From positions 248,001 through 312,000 of the forward strand of contig CAYLNL010000001.1 of NCBI GenBank assembly GCA_964385175.1: a stretch of DNA of 64,000 nt, read 5' to 3'. The notes beneath the pieces are model-generated. The model ran no database searches, had not been told where the DNA came from, and worked only from the letters and a program-made list of their open reading frames with translations. This document shows, piece by piece, positions 33,628 to 43,109 of this stretch. The position numbers and the translations under genes are program-made. Positions within the stretch are counted from its first letter, which is position 1; every line of letters starts with the position of its first letter. This stretch comes from CAYLNL01 sp964385175. Its GTDB lineage: Bacteria > Bacteroidota > Bacteroidia > Flavobacteriales > Flavobacteriaceae.

Positions 33628-34956
33628 TCATTTTTTTACCTCTAAATAATTCACAATCCCTATTGCCGCTTTTTTACCATCGGCTACCGCATTCACCACT
33701 TCCTGGCCACCGCTTACCGCATCGCCGGCGGCGAAATACTTTTGGTTGGTGGTTTGCTGGTTTTCATTGACGATAAGGGTTCCGTTTGGGTTTAATTGTA
33801 TGCCCTCAATCAAAGTAAACAAGGCTGTTTGTTTGGATTGCCCGGTTGCTTTGATTACCCAATCACATGTTTCTGTAAACTCGCTGCCAGCAATGTTTTC
33901 CGGTTTACCGTTGTGCATTTTCGTCCGGGCAAATTTTACCCCTTCTACTTTTCCATTACCCAAAATTTCAATAGGAGCAACATTGAATATTCCTTTTACG
34001 CCTACTCCTTTTGCCAATTCATATTCAAAATTATAGGCACCCATTTCTTCCTTACCGCGCCGATAGGCCACTATAACTTTTTCCGCCCCCATCCGTGCAC
34101 ATTCAGAAGCGGCATCCATGGCGGTATTTCCTCCTCCCAAAACAATTACGCTTGCGGGAACGGAAATTTTATGATGGCTCATCCGCAACTTTTCTACAAA
34201 CTCTACAGCTCCCAAACAATTTTCCTGCTCTTCGCCTTTAATATTCAATTTTGAGGTAGGCCCTAATCCCACCCCGATAAAAATGGCATCGTACTTTTTC
34301 TCTAACTCGCGGATGTCTTCTTTTGTTTGTATGCGTTTGTTGTAATGGATTTTATACCCGAGTTGCTTTTCGAGGTAACTCATCTCATCCAGCGCCTCTG
34401 CATTGGTGATTTTATAAGGCGCCACCCCATGTACTGTTAATCCCGATGGTTTGCTTTTGGCTTCATAAATAGCTACCTCAAAACCATTTCTTCTTAACTC
34501 GCAGGCGCAGGCAATGCCGGAGGGGCCGGCGCCAATGACAGCTACCTTCTTTCCATTTGATTTCCCTGGGGTAAATATTTTAAGACCTTTTCCAATAGCT
34601 TTGTTGGTGGCATAACTCTGCAACCTGCCAATTTCAATAGGTTTTACATCTGTATTGTTGTAAACACAGGCGCCTTCGCACAAAACCTCCGTGGGGCAAA
34701 CCTTGCCACATGCGTATCCGAAAAAATTGGAATGGTAGATGGTTTTCGCGGCGCCTTCGGCATTGGCAGCGTTTATTTGCCGGATGAATACGGGTATGTC
34801 GATAGAAGTGGGGCAAGCTGTAACACACGGGGCATCGTAGCAAAACAGGCAACGCGAGCTTTCGTAATACGCCTGGTTGTCTGTCATGAGGGGTTTAATC
34901 TGCCCGAAGTTCTTTTCAAACTCCTGTTCTGTTGTGGGTTGTTTGTATTCTGGCAT
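33628..34956 (-). CDS. preT: NAD-dependent dihydropyrimidine dehydrogenase subunit PreT
   Basis: 442 residues, GltD-like. N-terminal cysteines (CLFCYDAPCVTACPTS, GKVCPTEVLCEGACVY) bind Fe-S clusters. FAD-binding VIGAGPSGIACACEL and NAD-binding VLGGGNTAMDAASECARMGA follow, with the late ATGQSKQT and YFAAGDAVSGGQEVVNA. It passes electrons from NADH to PreA. It is the first gene of the pyrimidine reductase half. Confidence 0.94.
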   Translation of the reverse strand: MPEYKQPTTEQEFEKNFGQIKPLMTDNQAYYESSRCLFCYDAPCVTACPTSIDIPVFIRQINAANAEGAAKTIYHSNFFGYACGKVCPTEVLCEGACVYNNTDVKPIEIGRLQSYATNKAIGKGLKIFTPGKSNGKKVAVIGAGPSGIACACELRRNGFEVAIYEAKSKPSGLTVHGVAPYKITNAEALDEMSYLEKQLGYKIHYNKRIQTKEDIRELEKKYDAIFIGVGLGPTSKLNIKGEEQENCLGAVEFVEKLRMSHHKISVPASVIVLGGGNTAMDAASECARMGAEKVIVAYRRGKEEMGAYNFEYELAKGVGVKGIFNVAPIEILGNGKVEGVKFARTKMHNGKPENIAGSEFTETCDWVIKATGQSKQTALFTLIEGIQLNPNGTLIVNENQQTTNQKYFAAGDAVSGGQEVVNAVADGKKAAIGIVNYLEVKK

Positions 34957-34999
34957 GGTTTGGGTATTGAGTAGTGGGGGATGAATTTTGAAGGAAAAA

Positions 35000-35107
35000 T
35001 TAAGAAACTGTCATAGAATAAGGGAATACGATTTGCGGCATACTTCTACAAACGTCATCGTCAGTAAGCGCCTTTATTTTTTGCTCTTTAGTCAGCCTGA
35101 CATTCAT
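35000..35107 (-). CDS. Possible 35-residue ORF or gene remnant
   Basis: MNVRLTKEQKIKALTDDDV and a hydrophobic remainder. The Lys-Glu-Gln-Lys-Ile-Lys start resembles the N-terminus of RadC/JAB-like or other accessory proteins, but the frame stops after 35 codons, so this may be a truncated leftover. It lies in the gap between preT and the next repeat. Weak call. Confidence 0.22.
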   Translation of the reverse strand: MNVRLTKEQKIKALTDDDVCRSMPQIVFPYSMTVS

Positions 35108-35197
35108 TAAAATTGAATTTTAGCAAAAATAGAAATTTTTATTTAGCTACCCGGCACTTCTTTCCCAAACTTGCATTTAGCTGCATCGTATTTGCGA

Positions 35198-35325
35198 TTT
35201 CCTTCGCAGGCGCGCCTGTATGCGTGTACCCGCGCACATGAACGCGGGAATGCAGGCGTACGCGCGACGCTGGCGAAGGGGAAATCGTATCGCGCAAAGT
35301 CAGGAGACTTTGCGGAGCGGGGACA
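35198..35325 (-). repeat. Interspersed repeat copy, reverse polarity (first after the switch)
   Basis: A GC-rich core with GGCGCGCCTGTATGCGTG, then CGCTGGCGAAGGGGAAAT, CGTATC and the arm GCAAAGTCAGGAGACTTTGC with GGAGCGG. This is the reverse complement of the order in copies at 20-31.6 kb. The left side also ends in GATTTCCTTCGC, making it partly symmetric. Confidence 0.83.
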
Positions 35326-35328
35326 TAA

Positions 35329-36084
35329 TTAATCAATAATATCTTTAATAGAATCTGGCAACAAAGGCTTTAATAGCTTAGAGCCATCTTTTAAAAGTTT
35401 TCTATTTTCAGATTTAGAAATCCATTTATACATTTTGGTCATGGATGACTTGAACCAATTTCTTTTGTTTAGAACATCAACTGTTTCACGTAGTACGTCA
35501 ATTTGATATTCAAGGTCTTTTAACCGTTGGTTGATATTTTCATTTCCGCTCGCTTGTTCTTGAATTTTTACCTTTAACTTTTCTTCTAAAGCGTCTAGCT
35601 TAGATTGAAGTTCCTCGCTTTCTTCTTTTGTAAAATAATCCTCTGAAATTTCATTAACGCGAGATTTTATTTGCTCTAAGACAGTATTTTGCTCTTCAAT
35701 AATTTTATTAAGAGGAATCGATTTTATTTCCTGCCACATATTAGAAAGCCAAATTTCAATCTGACTTTCTATTTCCTTGCCTTCAAATCTTATATCCTCT
35801 TCTAAAACCATCCCTCCTGGACAAACCTTTCCAGTAACTTCATAATATTCTATTTCTTTATCCTGTGATGATTCTTGTAGAGATAATAAATTTTTATGAT
35901 TACTTTTAACAGTTTTTGTTGAAACTCGTGCTGGAAGGGTTATTTTAAAGTAAAATTTAGGATCATATTCATACTTTATAGTAATAGTCTGACCCTTAGT
36001 CTGTATCTCAAAATCAGAAGAACTAAAATATTTATGTCTATTTAGAGCTTCGTTAATATCAATCTTTATCTTATTTCTAATCAT
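35329..36084 (-). CDS. Hypothetical protein with long coiled coil
   Basis: 251 residues. The N-terminal half is beta-rich (FEIQTKGQTITIKYEYD..FYFKITLPA). Residues about 125-205 are a strong heptad coiled coil (EESEELQSKLDALEEKLKVK and on), followed by a basic helical tail ending in KLLKPLLPDSIKDIID. No family was recognised. It stands alone among repeats, is AT-rich, and its stop is only 4 bases from the preceding repeat. A role in the accessory island is unknown. Confidence 0.6.
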   Translation of the reverse strand: MIRNKIKIDINEALNRHKYFSSSDFEIQTKGQTITIKYEYDPKFYFKITLPARVSTKTVKSNHKNLLSLQESSQDKEIEYYEVTGKVCPGGMVLEEDIRFEGKEIESQIEIWLSNMWQEIKSIPLNKIIEEQNTVLEQIKSRVNEISEDYFTKEESEELQSKLDALEEKLKVKIQEQASGNENINQRLKDLEYQIDVLRETVDVLNKRNWFKSSMTKMYKWISKSENRKLLKDGSKLLKPLLPDSIKDIID

Positions 36085-36152
36085 TGTTTAATTGTTTAGG
36101 AAATAATTAAAATTATGTCGCATAATATCCCATCCAGCTTAGCAAAGATACA

Positions 36153-36220
36153 CAACAGGAACAAATGTTCCAAAAACTAATTTAGGGTAAGCCGGCTGTT
36201 CTGGGGAGTTGCGTTAGGCG
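36153..36220 (+). repeat. 67-base unit, inverted partner of 46652-46718
   Basis: Contains CAAAAACTAATTTAGGGTAA, CCGGCTGTTCTGGGGAGTTG and ends GCGTTAGGCG. The reverse complement of 46652-46718 matches at roughly nine of ten positions. The pair brackets 10.5 kb holding the export operon and three defence-like modules. Confidence 0.85.
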
Positions 36221-36345
36221 CCCCGCTACCGCCCGAATCCTTTCGGGTGGTTATATTGGCATACACCTGCGCTCTCACATGCACGCACGGGCGGCGCGGG
36301 TACACGCACATGGGCAGGAAATGATGTGCTACAAACCGGGGGCTT
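36221..36345 (-). repeat. Composite repeat: CCGCCCGAATCC hairpin plus GC-rich core
   Basis: Begins CCCGCTACCGCCCGAATCC with TTTCGGGTGG (hairpin), then a GC-rich core with GGGTACACGCACATGGGCAGG. The same start occurs at 58838. The terminal A arms are absent. Confidence 0.75.
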
Positions 36346-36459
36346 TCCCGCAAAAGAAGTGTTAGGACATTGTTAAAATTCTTTTTAAATTAAAAGTATT
36401 ACTATTATATTTGCTTGTTTTTATATTTTAATATGATTACATTACTGTCAAATATCCGT

Positions 36460-37107
36460 ATGAGCCTCCATGAAAAGCTCTACGTTAAAGACCCGGAATC
36501 GTCTTCTTTGGGCAAAAGCATTGTAAAAGAAAGTATTTTGTTGATTGACGAAATGGGTTTTGAGAGTTTTACTTTTAAGAAATTGGGCGAAAAAATAGGC
36601 TCTAACGAAAGTTCTATTTATCGCTATTTTGAAAACAAGCACAAATTGTTGTTATACCTTACTTCCTGGTATTGGGGTTGGCTGGAGTACAAGTTGGTTT
36701 TCGCCACCAACAGCCTTACCGATGCCTGGGAAAAGGTATTGGTAGCGGTAGAAATTACAACGGCTACTACAGAAGACGATTTGAATTTTGAGCATGTGGA
36801 TGAGCGCATTTTAAGCCGAATTGTGATTTCTGAATTTTCAAAATCGTACCTAACCAAAGAAGTGGACAAGGAAAACAAAGAGGGGTACTATACCATTTAC
36901 AAACGCATTGTTACCCGCATGAGCGAAATGTTTTTAGCGGTAAACCCGGATTACCAATATGCTAAAAGCCTTGCCTCAACCGTTTTAGAAGGAGCGCTCC
37001 ACCAGCACTACCTGCGGGAGCACTTTACCTCTATAACCAACTGTAACGAAACGATTACGCCCACGGCTTTCTTTAAAGACCTCGTAACTAACGCTCTAAA
37101 ACCCTAA
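36460..37107 (+). CDS. TetR-family regulator of the export operon
   Basis: 215 residues from ATG 36460 (MSLHEKLYVKDPESS); longer frames to 36415 or 36433 are open. The N-terminal HTH is clear: FTFKKLGEKIGSNESSIYRYFENKHKLL, where SSIYRYF is the recognition helix. The C-terminal ligand domain is not classified. It lies 4 bases before the ABC gene in the same direction, so it is co-transcribed and probably autoregulates the operon in response to an exported compound. Confidence 0.85.
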   Translation: MSLHEKLYVKDPESSSLGKSIVKESILLIDEMGFESFTFKKLGEKIGSNESSIYRYFENKHKLLLYLTSWYWGWLEYKLVFATNSLTDAWEKVLVAVEITTATTEDDLNFEHVDERILSRIVISEFSKSYLTKEVDKENKEGYYTIYKRIVTRMSEMFLAVNPDYQYAKSLASTVLEGALHQHYLREHFTSITNCNETITPTAFFKDLVTNALKP

Positions 37108-37111
37108 GCCC

Positions 37112-38782
37112 ATGACCCGGCCCATACTAACCGCCTGGCAACGATTGGTGAACTTACTGTCTTTAGACAAAAAAGACATTTTACAGGTAGGTTATTACGC
37201 CATTTTTGCGGGTATCGTAAACTTATCGCTTCCGTTAGGCATACAGGCCATCATTAACCTTATCCAGGGCGCCCAGATAAGCACTTCCTGGGTTGTATTG
37301 GTTATCCTGGTAACCCTTGGGGTAGCGTTTGCAGGGGCTTTACAGTTTATGCAGCTGCGCATTATAGAAAACCTGCAGCAAAAAATATTTACCCGCGCTT
37401 CCTTTGAGTTTGTCTATCGGTTCCCGAAAATAAAAATGAGCGAATTGCGCAATTACTACCCGCCCGAGCTTGCCAACCGCTTTTTCGATACGCTTACCAT
37501 CCAGAAAGGAGTCGCCAAGCTGCTGTTAGATTTCCCGGCAGCGCTCCTGCAAATTATTTTAGGCTTACTGCTGCTTTCCTTTTATCATTCTTTCTTTATC
37601 TTTTACGGCATTTTGCTCATAGCCCTCATTTACATCCTCTTTAAGTACACCGCCCCAAAAGGGTTACAAACCAGCCTGGCAGAGTCGAAAAGCAAATACA
37701 AAGTAGCCCATTGGATACAGGAAATAGCCCGCACCGTCATCAGCTTTAAAAGTTCCGGGAATACCTCGCACGCCCTCGATAAAAATGATGCATTGGTATC
37801 AAACTATATAGACGCCCGGGAAAGTCACTTTAAAATCTTAGCCTTCCAGTTTTTGCAACTCATCGGGTTTAAGGTATTGGTTACCGCCGGCCTGTTGCTG
37901 ATAGGAGGCGTATTGGTACTGGAACAAAAAATGAATATCGGGCAATTTGTAGCCGCAGAAATCATTATCCTGCTAATCATTAGCTCCGTTGAAAAACTAA
38001 TCCTCAGCTTAGAAGCCTTTTACGACGTGCTTACGTCCTTAGAAAAATTAGGGCAGGTGGTAGATAAGGAATTGGAGTCTCAGCAGGGCGAAATGCCTTT
38101 TTCTAAACACGGGGAGATAACGGTGGAATTGAAAGAAATAACCTATTCCATCCCGGAAACCTCCCGGAAAATTATCCACAACCTGTCTTTAACCATTCCG
38201 CCCCACAGTCGTATTTTGCTGCAGGGCGAAAACGGGTCCGGCAAATCTACCCTGTTGCAACTCATAGCCGGCCTCATCGTCCCCCATTCAGGAAGCATCT
38301 ACATCAACCATTCCAACCTCCTGGGCATTCCACTCAACCACTACCGGGCTCACATAGGGCAGGTGTTGTCCGAAGAATCTCCCTTTGAAGGAACGCTTTT
38401 AGACAACCTCACCTTTGGAGACACTGCTATTTCTCCCGAAGAAATTCAATGGGCGCTCGAAAAAAGCGGGCTGCAAACCTTTGTAAAAGAACAGCCCCTG
38501 GGGCTGCACACCATGCTGTATCCCGAAGGCAGGCAGCTACCTTACACCATCTCCAGGAAAATACTATTGGCGCGCAGCATCTTGCGAAAACCCAAACTCC
38601 TCCTCCTGAAAGAACCGCTTTACCAGTTTGAGGAAGCGGAGGCGGAGCGGATTATGGATTTCCTTGCCCATCCCTCCCAGCCCTGGTCGCTCGTTGTAGC
38701 CAGCCAGGATCCCCGCTGGGCTGCCCGGTGCCAAACCATCCTGCGTCTAAAAGACGGAGCTTTATTGTCCCCCGAAACCTAA
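37112..38782 (+). CDS. ABC exporter-like protein with degenerate ATPase domain
   Basis: 556 residues. Residues 1-310 hold about five to six membrane helices (for example GVAFAGALQFMQ, LLQIILGLLLLSFYH), without a C39 peptidase. The ATPase keeps Walker A (GENGSGKST, 372-380) and Gln417. However, the signature LSGGQ is replaced by PYTIS (477-481), Walker B is LLLLKEP with Lys500 for Asp, and the H-loop His is missing (ASQDP). Such changes normally impair ATP hydrolysis, so it may be a half-site partner of another ABC subunit or have a different power source. It is coupled to HlyD and TolC-like genes. Confidence 0.83.
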   Translation: MTRPILTAWQRLVNLLSLDKKDILQVGYYAIFAGIVNLSLPLGIQAIINLIQGAQISTSWVVLVILVTLGVAFAGALQFMQLRIIENLQQKIFTRASFEFVYRFPKIKMSELRNYYPPELANRFFDTLTIQKGVAKLLLDFPAALLQIILGLLLLSFYHSFFIFYGILLIALIYILFKYTAPKGLQTSLAESKSKYKVAHWIQEIARTVISFKSSGNTSHALDKNDALVSNYIDARESHFKILAFQFLQLIGFKVLVTAGLLLIGGVLVLEQKMNIGQFVAAEIIILLIISSVEKLILSLEAFYDVLTSLEKLGQVVDKELESQQGEMPFSKHGEITVELKEITYSIPETSRKIIHNLSLTIPPHSRILLQGENGSGKSTLLQLIAGLIVPHSGSIYINHSNLLGIPLNHYRAHIGQVLSEESPFEGTLLDNLTFGDTAISPEEIQWALEKSGLQTFVKEQPLGLHTMLYPEGRQLPYTISRKILLARSILRKPKLLLLKEPLYQFEEAEAERIMDFLAHPSQPWSLVVASQDPRWAARCQTILRLKDGALLSPET

Positions 38783-38795
38783 ACGTTACAAACCC

Positions 38796-40151
38796 ATGCT
38801 CAATATCACCAATTATAAACTCAACAAAGAAGTATCACTGGCCGGCTACCGCTCTATGCAGAAGGTGGCGCGCCGGGGGCACTACAAAAAGCTCAACCGG
38901 TTTTTGTGGGTATTCTTCTTCATAGGGATTTTAACGCTTTTTTTGCCCTGGACACAGACCATTTCGGGGCGGGGCTTTCTCACCACGCTCAAGCCCGACC
39001 AGCGACCGCAAACCATTCAATCTGCCATAGCCGGCAGGATAGAGCGGTGGTATGTGCGTGAGGGAGACTTTGTAAAAAAAGGAGATACTATTTTGCACAT
39101 TTCCGAAATAAAAGCCGAGTATTTAGACCCCGATTTATTAGGCAGAACCCAACAGCAGGTAAAAGCCAAAGAACTTACCGTAACCGCTTATTCTGAAAAG
39201 GTAAAGGCGCTGGAAAATCAAATTGCGGCTTTGCAGAGCGAGCAGCGGTTAAAACTGCAACAGGCGCGCAACAAACTCATCCAGGCAAAGCTAAAGGCGC
39301 AGAGCGACAGTATTGATTTTGAAGCTGCCAAAACCAACCTTTCTATAGCCGAGCGCCAGTATGCGCGCACGCAGCAACTGCAGGCGGAGGGATTAAAAGC
39401 GGTTACCGATGTGGAAGAGAAACGCCTGAAACTACAGGAAACCCAGGCTTCCATAATTGCCCGGGAAAACACACTCCTGGCAAGCAAAAACGAGATTTTG
39501 AATGCCCGCGTGGAAATTACCCGAACCCAGGCCGAGTATGCAGATAAGATAGCCAAAGCGCAGAGCGACCGGTACACGGCGCTGTCTGACCAATATAACT
39601 CAGATGCCGCACTTACCAAACTACAAAATGAGTTTACCAATTACGAAATCCGCAACCAGCTCTATTATGTTACCGCTCCCCAGGATGGCTACATCAATAA
39701 AGCGCTCCAGTCTGGCATAGGCGAAACGTTCAAAGAAGGCATTCCTTTGGTGGGTATTATGCCTGCCAACTACGAGCCGGCGGTAGAGACTTTTGTGGCG
39801 CCCATAGACCTGCCGCTCATTCACGTGGGAGAAAGGGTGCGGGTACAGTTCGACGGCTGGCCTGCCATTGTCTTCAGCGGCTGGCCCAACGTATCGTATG
39901 GCACCTACGGCGGCATTGTGGTAGCGGTGGAAACCTTTATCAGCGATAATGGAAAATTCCGTGTTCTCATAGCGCCCGACCCTAACGACCATCCCTGGCC
40001 CAAAGCCATCCGCGTAGGCTCCGGGGCGTACACCATGGCGCTCTTAGACAATGTGCCGATATGGTTTGAACTGTGGCGGAGACTCAACGGGTTCCCGCCC
40101 AACTACTACCAATCTGCCCAGGCTGCAACCAACCATTCTGCTACCAAATGA
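38796..40151 (+). CDS. HlyD-family membrane-fusion (adaptor) protein
   Basis: 451 residues. One N-terminal membrane helix (LWVFFFIGILTLFLPW, about 35-52) is followed by a biotinyl-lipoyl half motif (IAGRIERWYVREGDFVKKGD), a long periplasmic coiled-coil hairpin (about 110-270, Gln/Ala/Lys-rich), a second lipoyl half (YYVTAPQDGYINKALQSG) and a beta-barrel region. It bridges the inner-membrane exporter to the outer-membrane channel. Its stop overlaps the next start (ATGA). Confidence 0.9.
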   Translation: MLNITNYKLNKEVSLAGYRSMQKVARRGHYKKLNRFLWVFFFIGILTLFLPWTQTISGRGFLTTLKPDQRPQTIQSAIAGRIERWYVREGDFVKKGDTILHISEIKAEYLDPDLLGRTQQQVKAKELTVTAYSEKVKALENQIAALQSEQRLKLQQARNKLIQAKLKAQSDSIDFEAAKTNLSIAERQYARTQQLQAEGLKAVTDVEEKRLKLQETQASIIARENTLLASKNEILNARVEITRTQAEYADKIAKAQSDRYTALSDQYNSDAALTKLQNEFTNYEIRNQLYYVTAPQDGYINKALQSGIGETFKEGIPLVGIMPANYEPAVETFVAPIDLPLIHVGERVRVQFDGWPAIVFSGWPNVSYGTYGGIVVAVETFISDNGKFRVLIAPDPNDHPWPKAIRVGSGAYTMALLDNVPIWFELWRRLNGFPPNYYQSAQAATNHSATK

Positions 40152-41557
40152 AAAAACCGTGTATCTTTTTCCTCGTCTTTTTTTCAGCCGCTCTGCAGGC
40201 GCAGGATTCCACGGCGTTCGCTAACCGGGTTATGACGTTGAGCGAATACCTGGGCTTTGTGAAAAAACACCATCCCGTGGTAAAACAGGCTCATTTAGAG
40301 GTGAGCAAGGCGCAGGCAGAGTTGATGAGCGCCCGCGGCGGGTTCGATCCCAATATAGAAATAGATTACGACCGGAAAAAATTCGCCGCGTCTGAATACT
40401 ACGACCTGCTCAATGCCAACTTTACCATTCCTACATGGTTTGGCATAGAAGTAAAGGCGGGGTATGAACTGGCGGACGGCGCTTTCCTGAATCCTCAAAA
40501 TACCCTGCCGGAAAACGGGTTGTATAGCGCCGGTATTTCCCTGCCGCTGGGGCAGGGGCTTTTTATAAACCAGCGCATGGCTACTTTGCAGCAGGCGAAG
40601 GTATTTTTAGACCAATCCGAAGCCGAGCGCCAACTCCAGGTAAACCAAATTCTTTTTGAAGCTGCCATGGCGTACTTTCAGTGGTACCAAACCTACCACC
40701 AGCAAAAACTCTACCGGCACTTTCTCCAAAACGCCCGCATTCGTTTCAATGGCATTCAACAGCAGGTGTTGCAGGGCGATAAAGCTGCCATAGACAGCGT
40801 GGAGGCGGGTATTATTGTAAACAGCCGGAAAGTAGGGTTGCAACAGGCCAACATAGACTATTTAAAAAAATCGCTGGAATTAGCCAATTTTTTGTGGATA
40901 GGTAACGGAATTCCGCTGGAGTTGCAACCTACGGTAACTCCCGATACGTTGCTGTTGGAACGCCTGGACGAAACGTTGCGGCTAAACCAGATTGTGCCCT
41001 CTGATTTTTCAGTGGAAAACCATCCCAAAATCCGCTCTTTGCAATATAAAATAGACGCTTTAACCATAGAACGAAGGTTAAAAGCCGAGTTGTTGAAGCC
41101 CCGCTTAGACCTGCACTATAATTTTATTACCAGCGATGCCGAACAGCTAAACACTATTAATACGGGCGATTATAAATTGGGGGTTCGTTTTCGCTTCCCG
41201 CTGTTTTTAAGGAAAGAGCGTGGTAATTTGCTCCTGGCGCGCTATAAACTGCAAGATGCTGAATACCAGTTCCTCCTGGAAAAAGTAACGTTGCTGAACC
41301 GGGTAGAAGCCAACCGAAATGAAGTGGAGAATTACACCGGGCAACTCCGGCTCATAGAAAGCGTAGTGGAGAGCTACCAACAACTTCTCCAGGCCGAAGA
41401 GCGCAGGTTTTACTTAGGCGAAAGTTCCGTGTTTCTCATCAACTCCCGCGAGCAGGGTTATATAGACGCCCGCCTGAAGCAGATAGACCTCTACACAAAA
41501 TTCTTCGCCGCCCAGGCTCAGCTTTTCCGCACACTTGCTTTAGAATTAGAGGAGTAA
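40148..41557 (+). CDS. TolC-like outer-membrane efflux protein
   Basis: 469 residues from ATG 40148, which overlaps the HlyD-gene stop and gives a clean signal peptide (MKKPCIFFLVFFSAALQAQ). Earlier in-frame starts to 40073 lie inside the HlyD gene. The mature protein begins with MTLSEYLGFVKKHHPVVKQA and has the two TolC repeats of long helices, with paired conserved Asn/Pro-rich turns. It forms the outer-membrane channel of this export system. Confidence 0.9.
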   Translation: MKKPCIFFLVFFSAALQAQDSTAFANRVMTLSEYLGFVKKHHPVVKQAHLEVSKAQAELMSARGGFDPNIEIDYDRKKFAASEYYDLLNANFTIPTWFGIEVKAGYELADGAFLNPQNTLPENGLYSAGISLPLGQGLFINQRMATLQQAKVFLDQSEAERQLQVNQILFEAAMAYFQWYQTYHQQKLYRHFLQNARIRFNGIQQQVLQGDKAAIDSVEAGIIVNSRKVGLQQANIDYLKKSLELANFLWIGNGIPLELQPTVTPDTLLLERLDETLRLNQIVPSDFSVENHPKIRSLQYKIDALTIERRLKAELLKPRLDLHYNFITSDAEQLNTINTGDYKLGVRFRFPLFLRKERGNLLLARYKLQDAEYQFLLEKVTLLNRVEANRNEVENYTGQLRLIESVVESYQQLLQAEERRFYLGESSVFLINSREQGYIDARLKQIDLYTKFFAAQAQLFRTLALELEE

Positions 41558-41566
41558 ACCGCCGCA

Positions 41567-41735
41567 GAATTTCCCCTGCTCCCGAAGTCTCCCGACTTCG
41601 GAACCCTCGTGTACCCGCTCCCGCGCAGGCGCGTGCCTGTATGTGCGCGGGTACGGGCACGAGCGTGACGCGTGCGCCGGTGAGAGTGAGGGAGTGGTAC
41701 GAGCCAGAAGGCTCACACCGGCGAGAGGAATGTTT
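41567..41735 (-). repeat. Interspersed repeat copy, reverse polarity, with GAGCC hairpin
   Basis: Starts CTCCCGAAGTCTCCCGACTTCGG (8-bp perfect stem), then GC-rich CGCGCAGGCGCGTGCCTG, then GCGCCGGTGAGAGTGAGGG and the hairpin ACGAGCCAGAAGGCTCAC. It fills the gap between the TolC-like gene and the ATPase/nuclease pair. Confidence 0.85.
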
Positions 41736-41876
41736 ATTCCTGCTGTACCTTCGTGAAGCCGGACAAAATATTAGCGGCAAGCCACTGTCTGTGACAGCAC
41801 TCACTTTTGGAATTTTAAGAAAAACACTTAAATTCATACATTTGCAACCTATAAGAATACACAACTATCAAGACAG

Positions 41877-43109
41877 ATGAGTAAAATAAAAATAAAAAAT
41901 TTTGGGCCGATTAAAGGCGGATTGGGTGATGATTGGATTGATATCAAGAAAGTGACTGTTTTAATAGGGAATCAAGGAAGCGGGAAAAGTACTGTTGCAA
42001 AATTGATTTCAACTTTCTCTTGGATTGAAAAAGCTCTATACAAGCAAGGGATTAAGAAAGAAGATGTCAAAAGAAAATCTAAATTTGAAAACTATTATTG
42101 TGAATACCAAAACTTAAAAAACTATTTTAAAAATGACAGTGAGATTGAATTTGAAGGAGATAGTTTTAAGTTCACTTATAAAAGGGGAAGATTGTCAATA
42201 GACGAAACAAAGGGTGGGAAGTATTTAGTTCCCAAAATAATGTATGTACCAGCAGAAAGAAACTTTGTCAGTGCTGTTTCTCAACCAGAAAAACTTAAAT
42301 ATTTACCCAAGACGTTATACACTTTCTTGGAAGAATACGAACGTTCTAAGGAGGAACTTTCTGATAATTTAGATATTCCAATCAATAATCTAAAATTTCA
42401 ACACGATAATAGAAAAGGAGAGTCTAAGATAATAGGAGAAGATTATGATTTGCTTTTATACCAAGCTTCAAGTGGTTTACAATCTGCAATTCCTCTTTTT
42501 TTAGTATCTAAAAATCTGAGTGAAGGCATTGATAGAGCATCCGACAATTCTAAAAGCAAAATAAGTTTGGAAGAAATGCAAAAACTTAGAGATAGAATTT
42601 TAATGATATTAAGAAATGAAAAGCTAACTGACGATTTGATGAGAAGTCAGGCTGTTGAATTGCTTTCTTCCATTACTAAAAATGATTGTTTTATTAATAT
42701 TGTTGAAGAGCCAGAGCAAAACTTGTTTCCTTTGTCGCAATGGGAAATGCTGAAAAAGCTTCTGGAGTTCAGTAATTTCAATCAGGGGAACAAATTAATA
42801 ATGACTACCCATAGCCCCTATTTAATAAACTATATCAGTATTGCAATCCAAGCTGAATATTTGAAAAACAAGATTGAAGAAAATATCAATGCCACTGTTT
42901 TAATCAATAAAATCGAAAAAATCATCTCTCAAAAAGCGCTTGTTTCCGCTTCTGATGTTGTTGTTTATCAGCTTGACGAAACAAATGGAATAATTAAAAA
43001 ATTGCCAACAACAGAGGGGATACCTTCAGATAATAACTATTTAAATGAATCACTACGACATTGCAACGAAATGTTTGATAATCTTTTAGAGATAGAACAG
43101 GAATTATGA
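41877..43109 (+). CDS. OLD-like/AAA15 ABC-type ATPase (putative defence sensor)
   Basis: 410 residues. It opens with IKIKNFGPIKGG and Walker A GNQGSGKST (about 32-40), with late Walker B FINIVEEPEQNLFP and the H-motif MTTHSPYLINY. This is the SMC/RecF-like ATPase of overcoming-lysogenisation and Septu-type proteins, which usually sense phage DNA and control a nuclease. The downstream gene overlaps (ATGA) and looks like that nuclease. It is AT-rich versus flanking core genes. Confidence 0.85.
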   Translation: MSKIKIKNFGPIKGGLGDDWIDIKKVTVLIGNQGSGKSTVAKLISTFSWIEKALYKQGIKKEDVKRKSKFENYYCEYQNLKNYFKNDSEIEFEGDSFKFTYKRGRLSIDETKGGKYLVPKIMYVPAERNFVSAVSQPEKLKYLPKTLYTFLEEYERSKEELSDNLDIPINNLKFQHDNRKGESKIIGEDYDLLLYQASSGLQSAIPLFLVSKNLSEGIDRASDNSKSKISLEEMQKLRDRILMILRNEKLTDDLMRSQAVELLSSITKNDCFINIVEEPEQNLFPLSQWEMLKKLLEFSNFNQGNKLIMTTHSPYLINYISIAIQAEYLKNKIEENINATVLINKIEKIISQKALVSASDVVVYQLDETNGIIKKLPTTEGIPSDNNYLNESLRHCNEMFDNLLEIEQEL

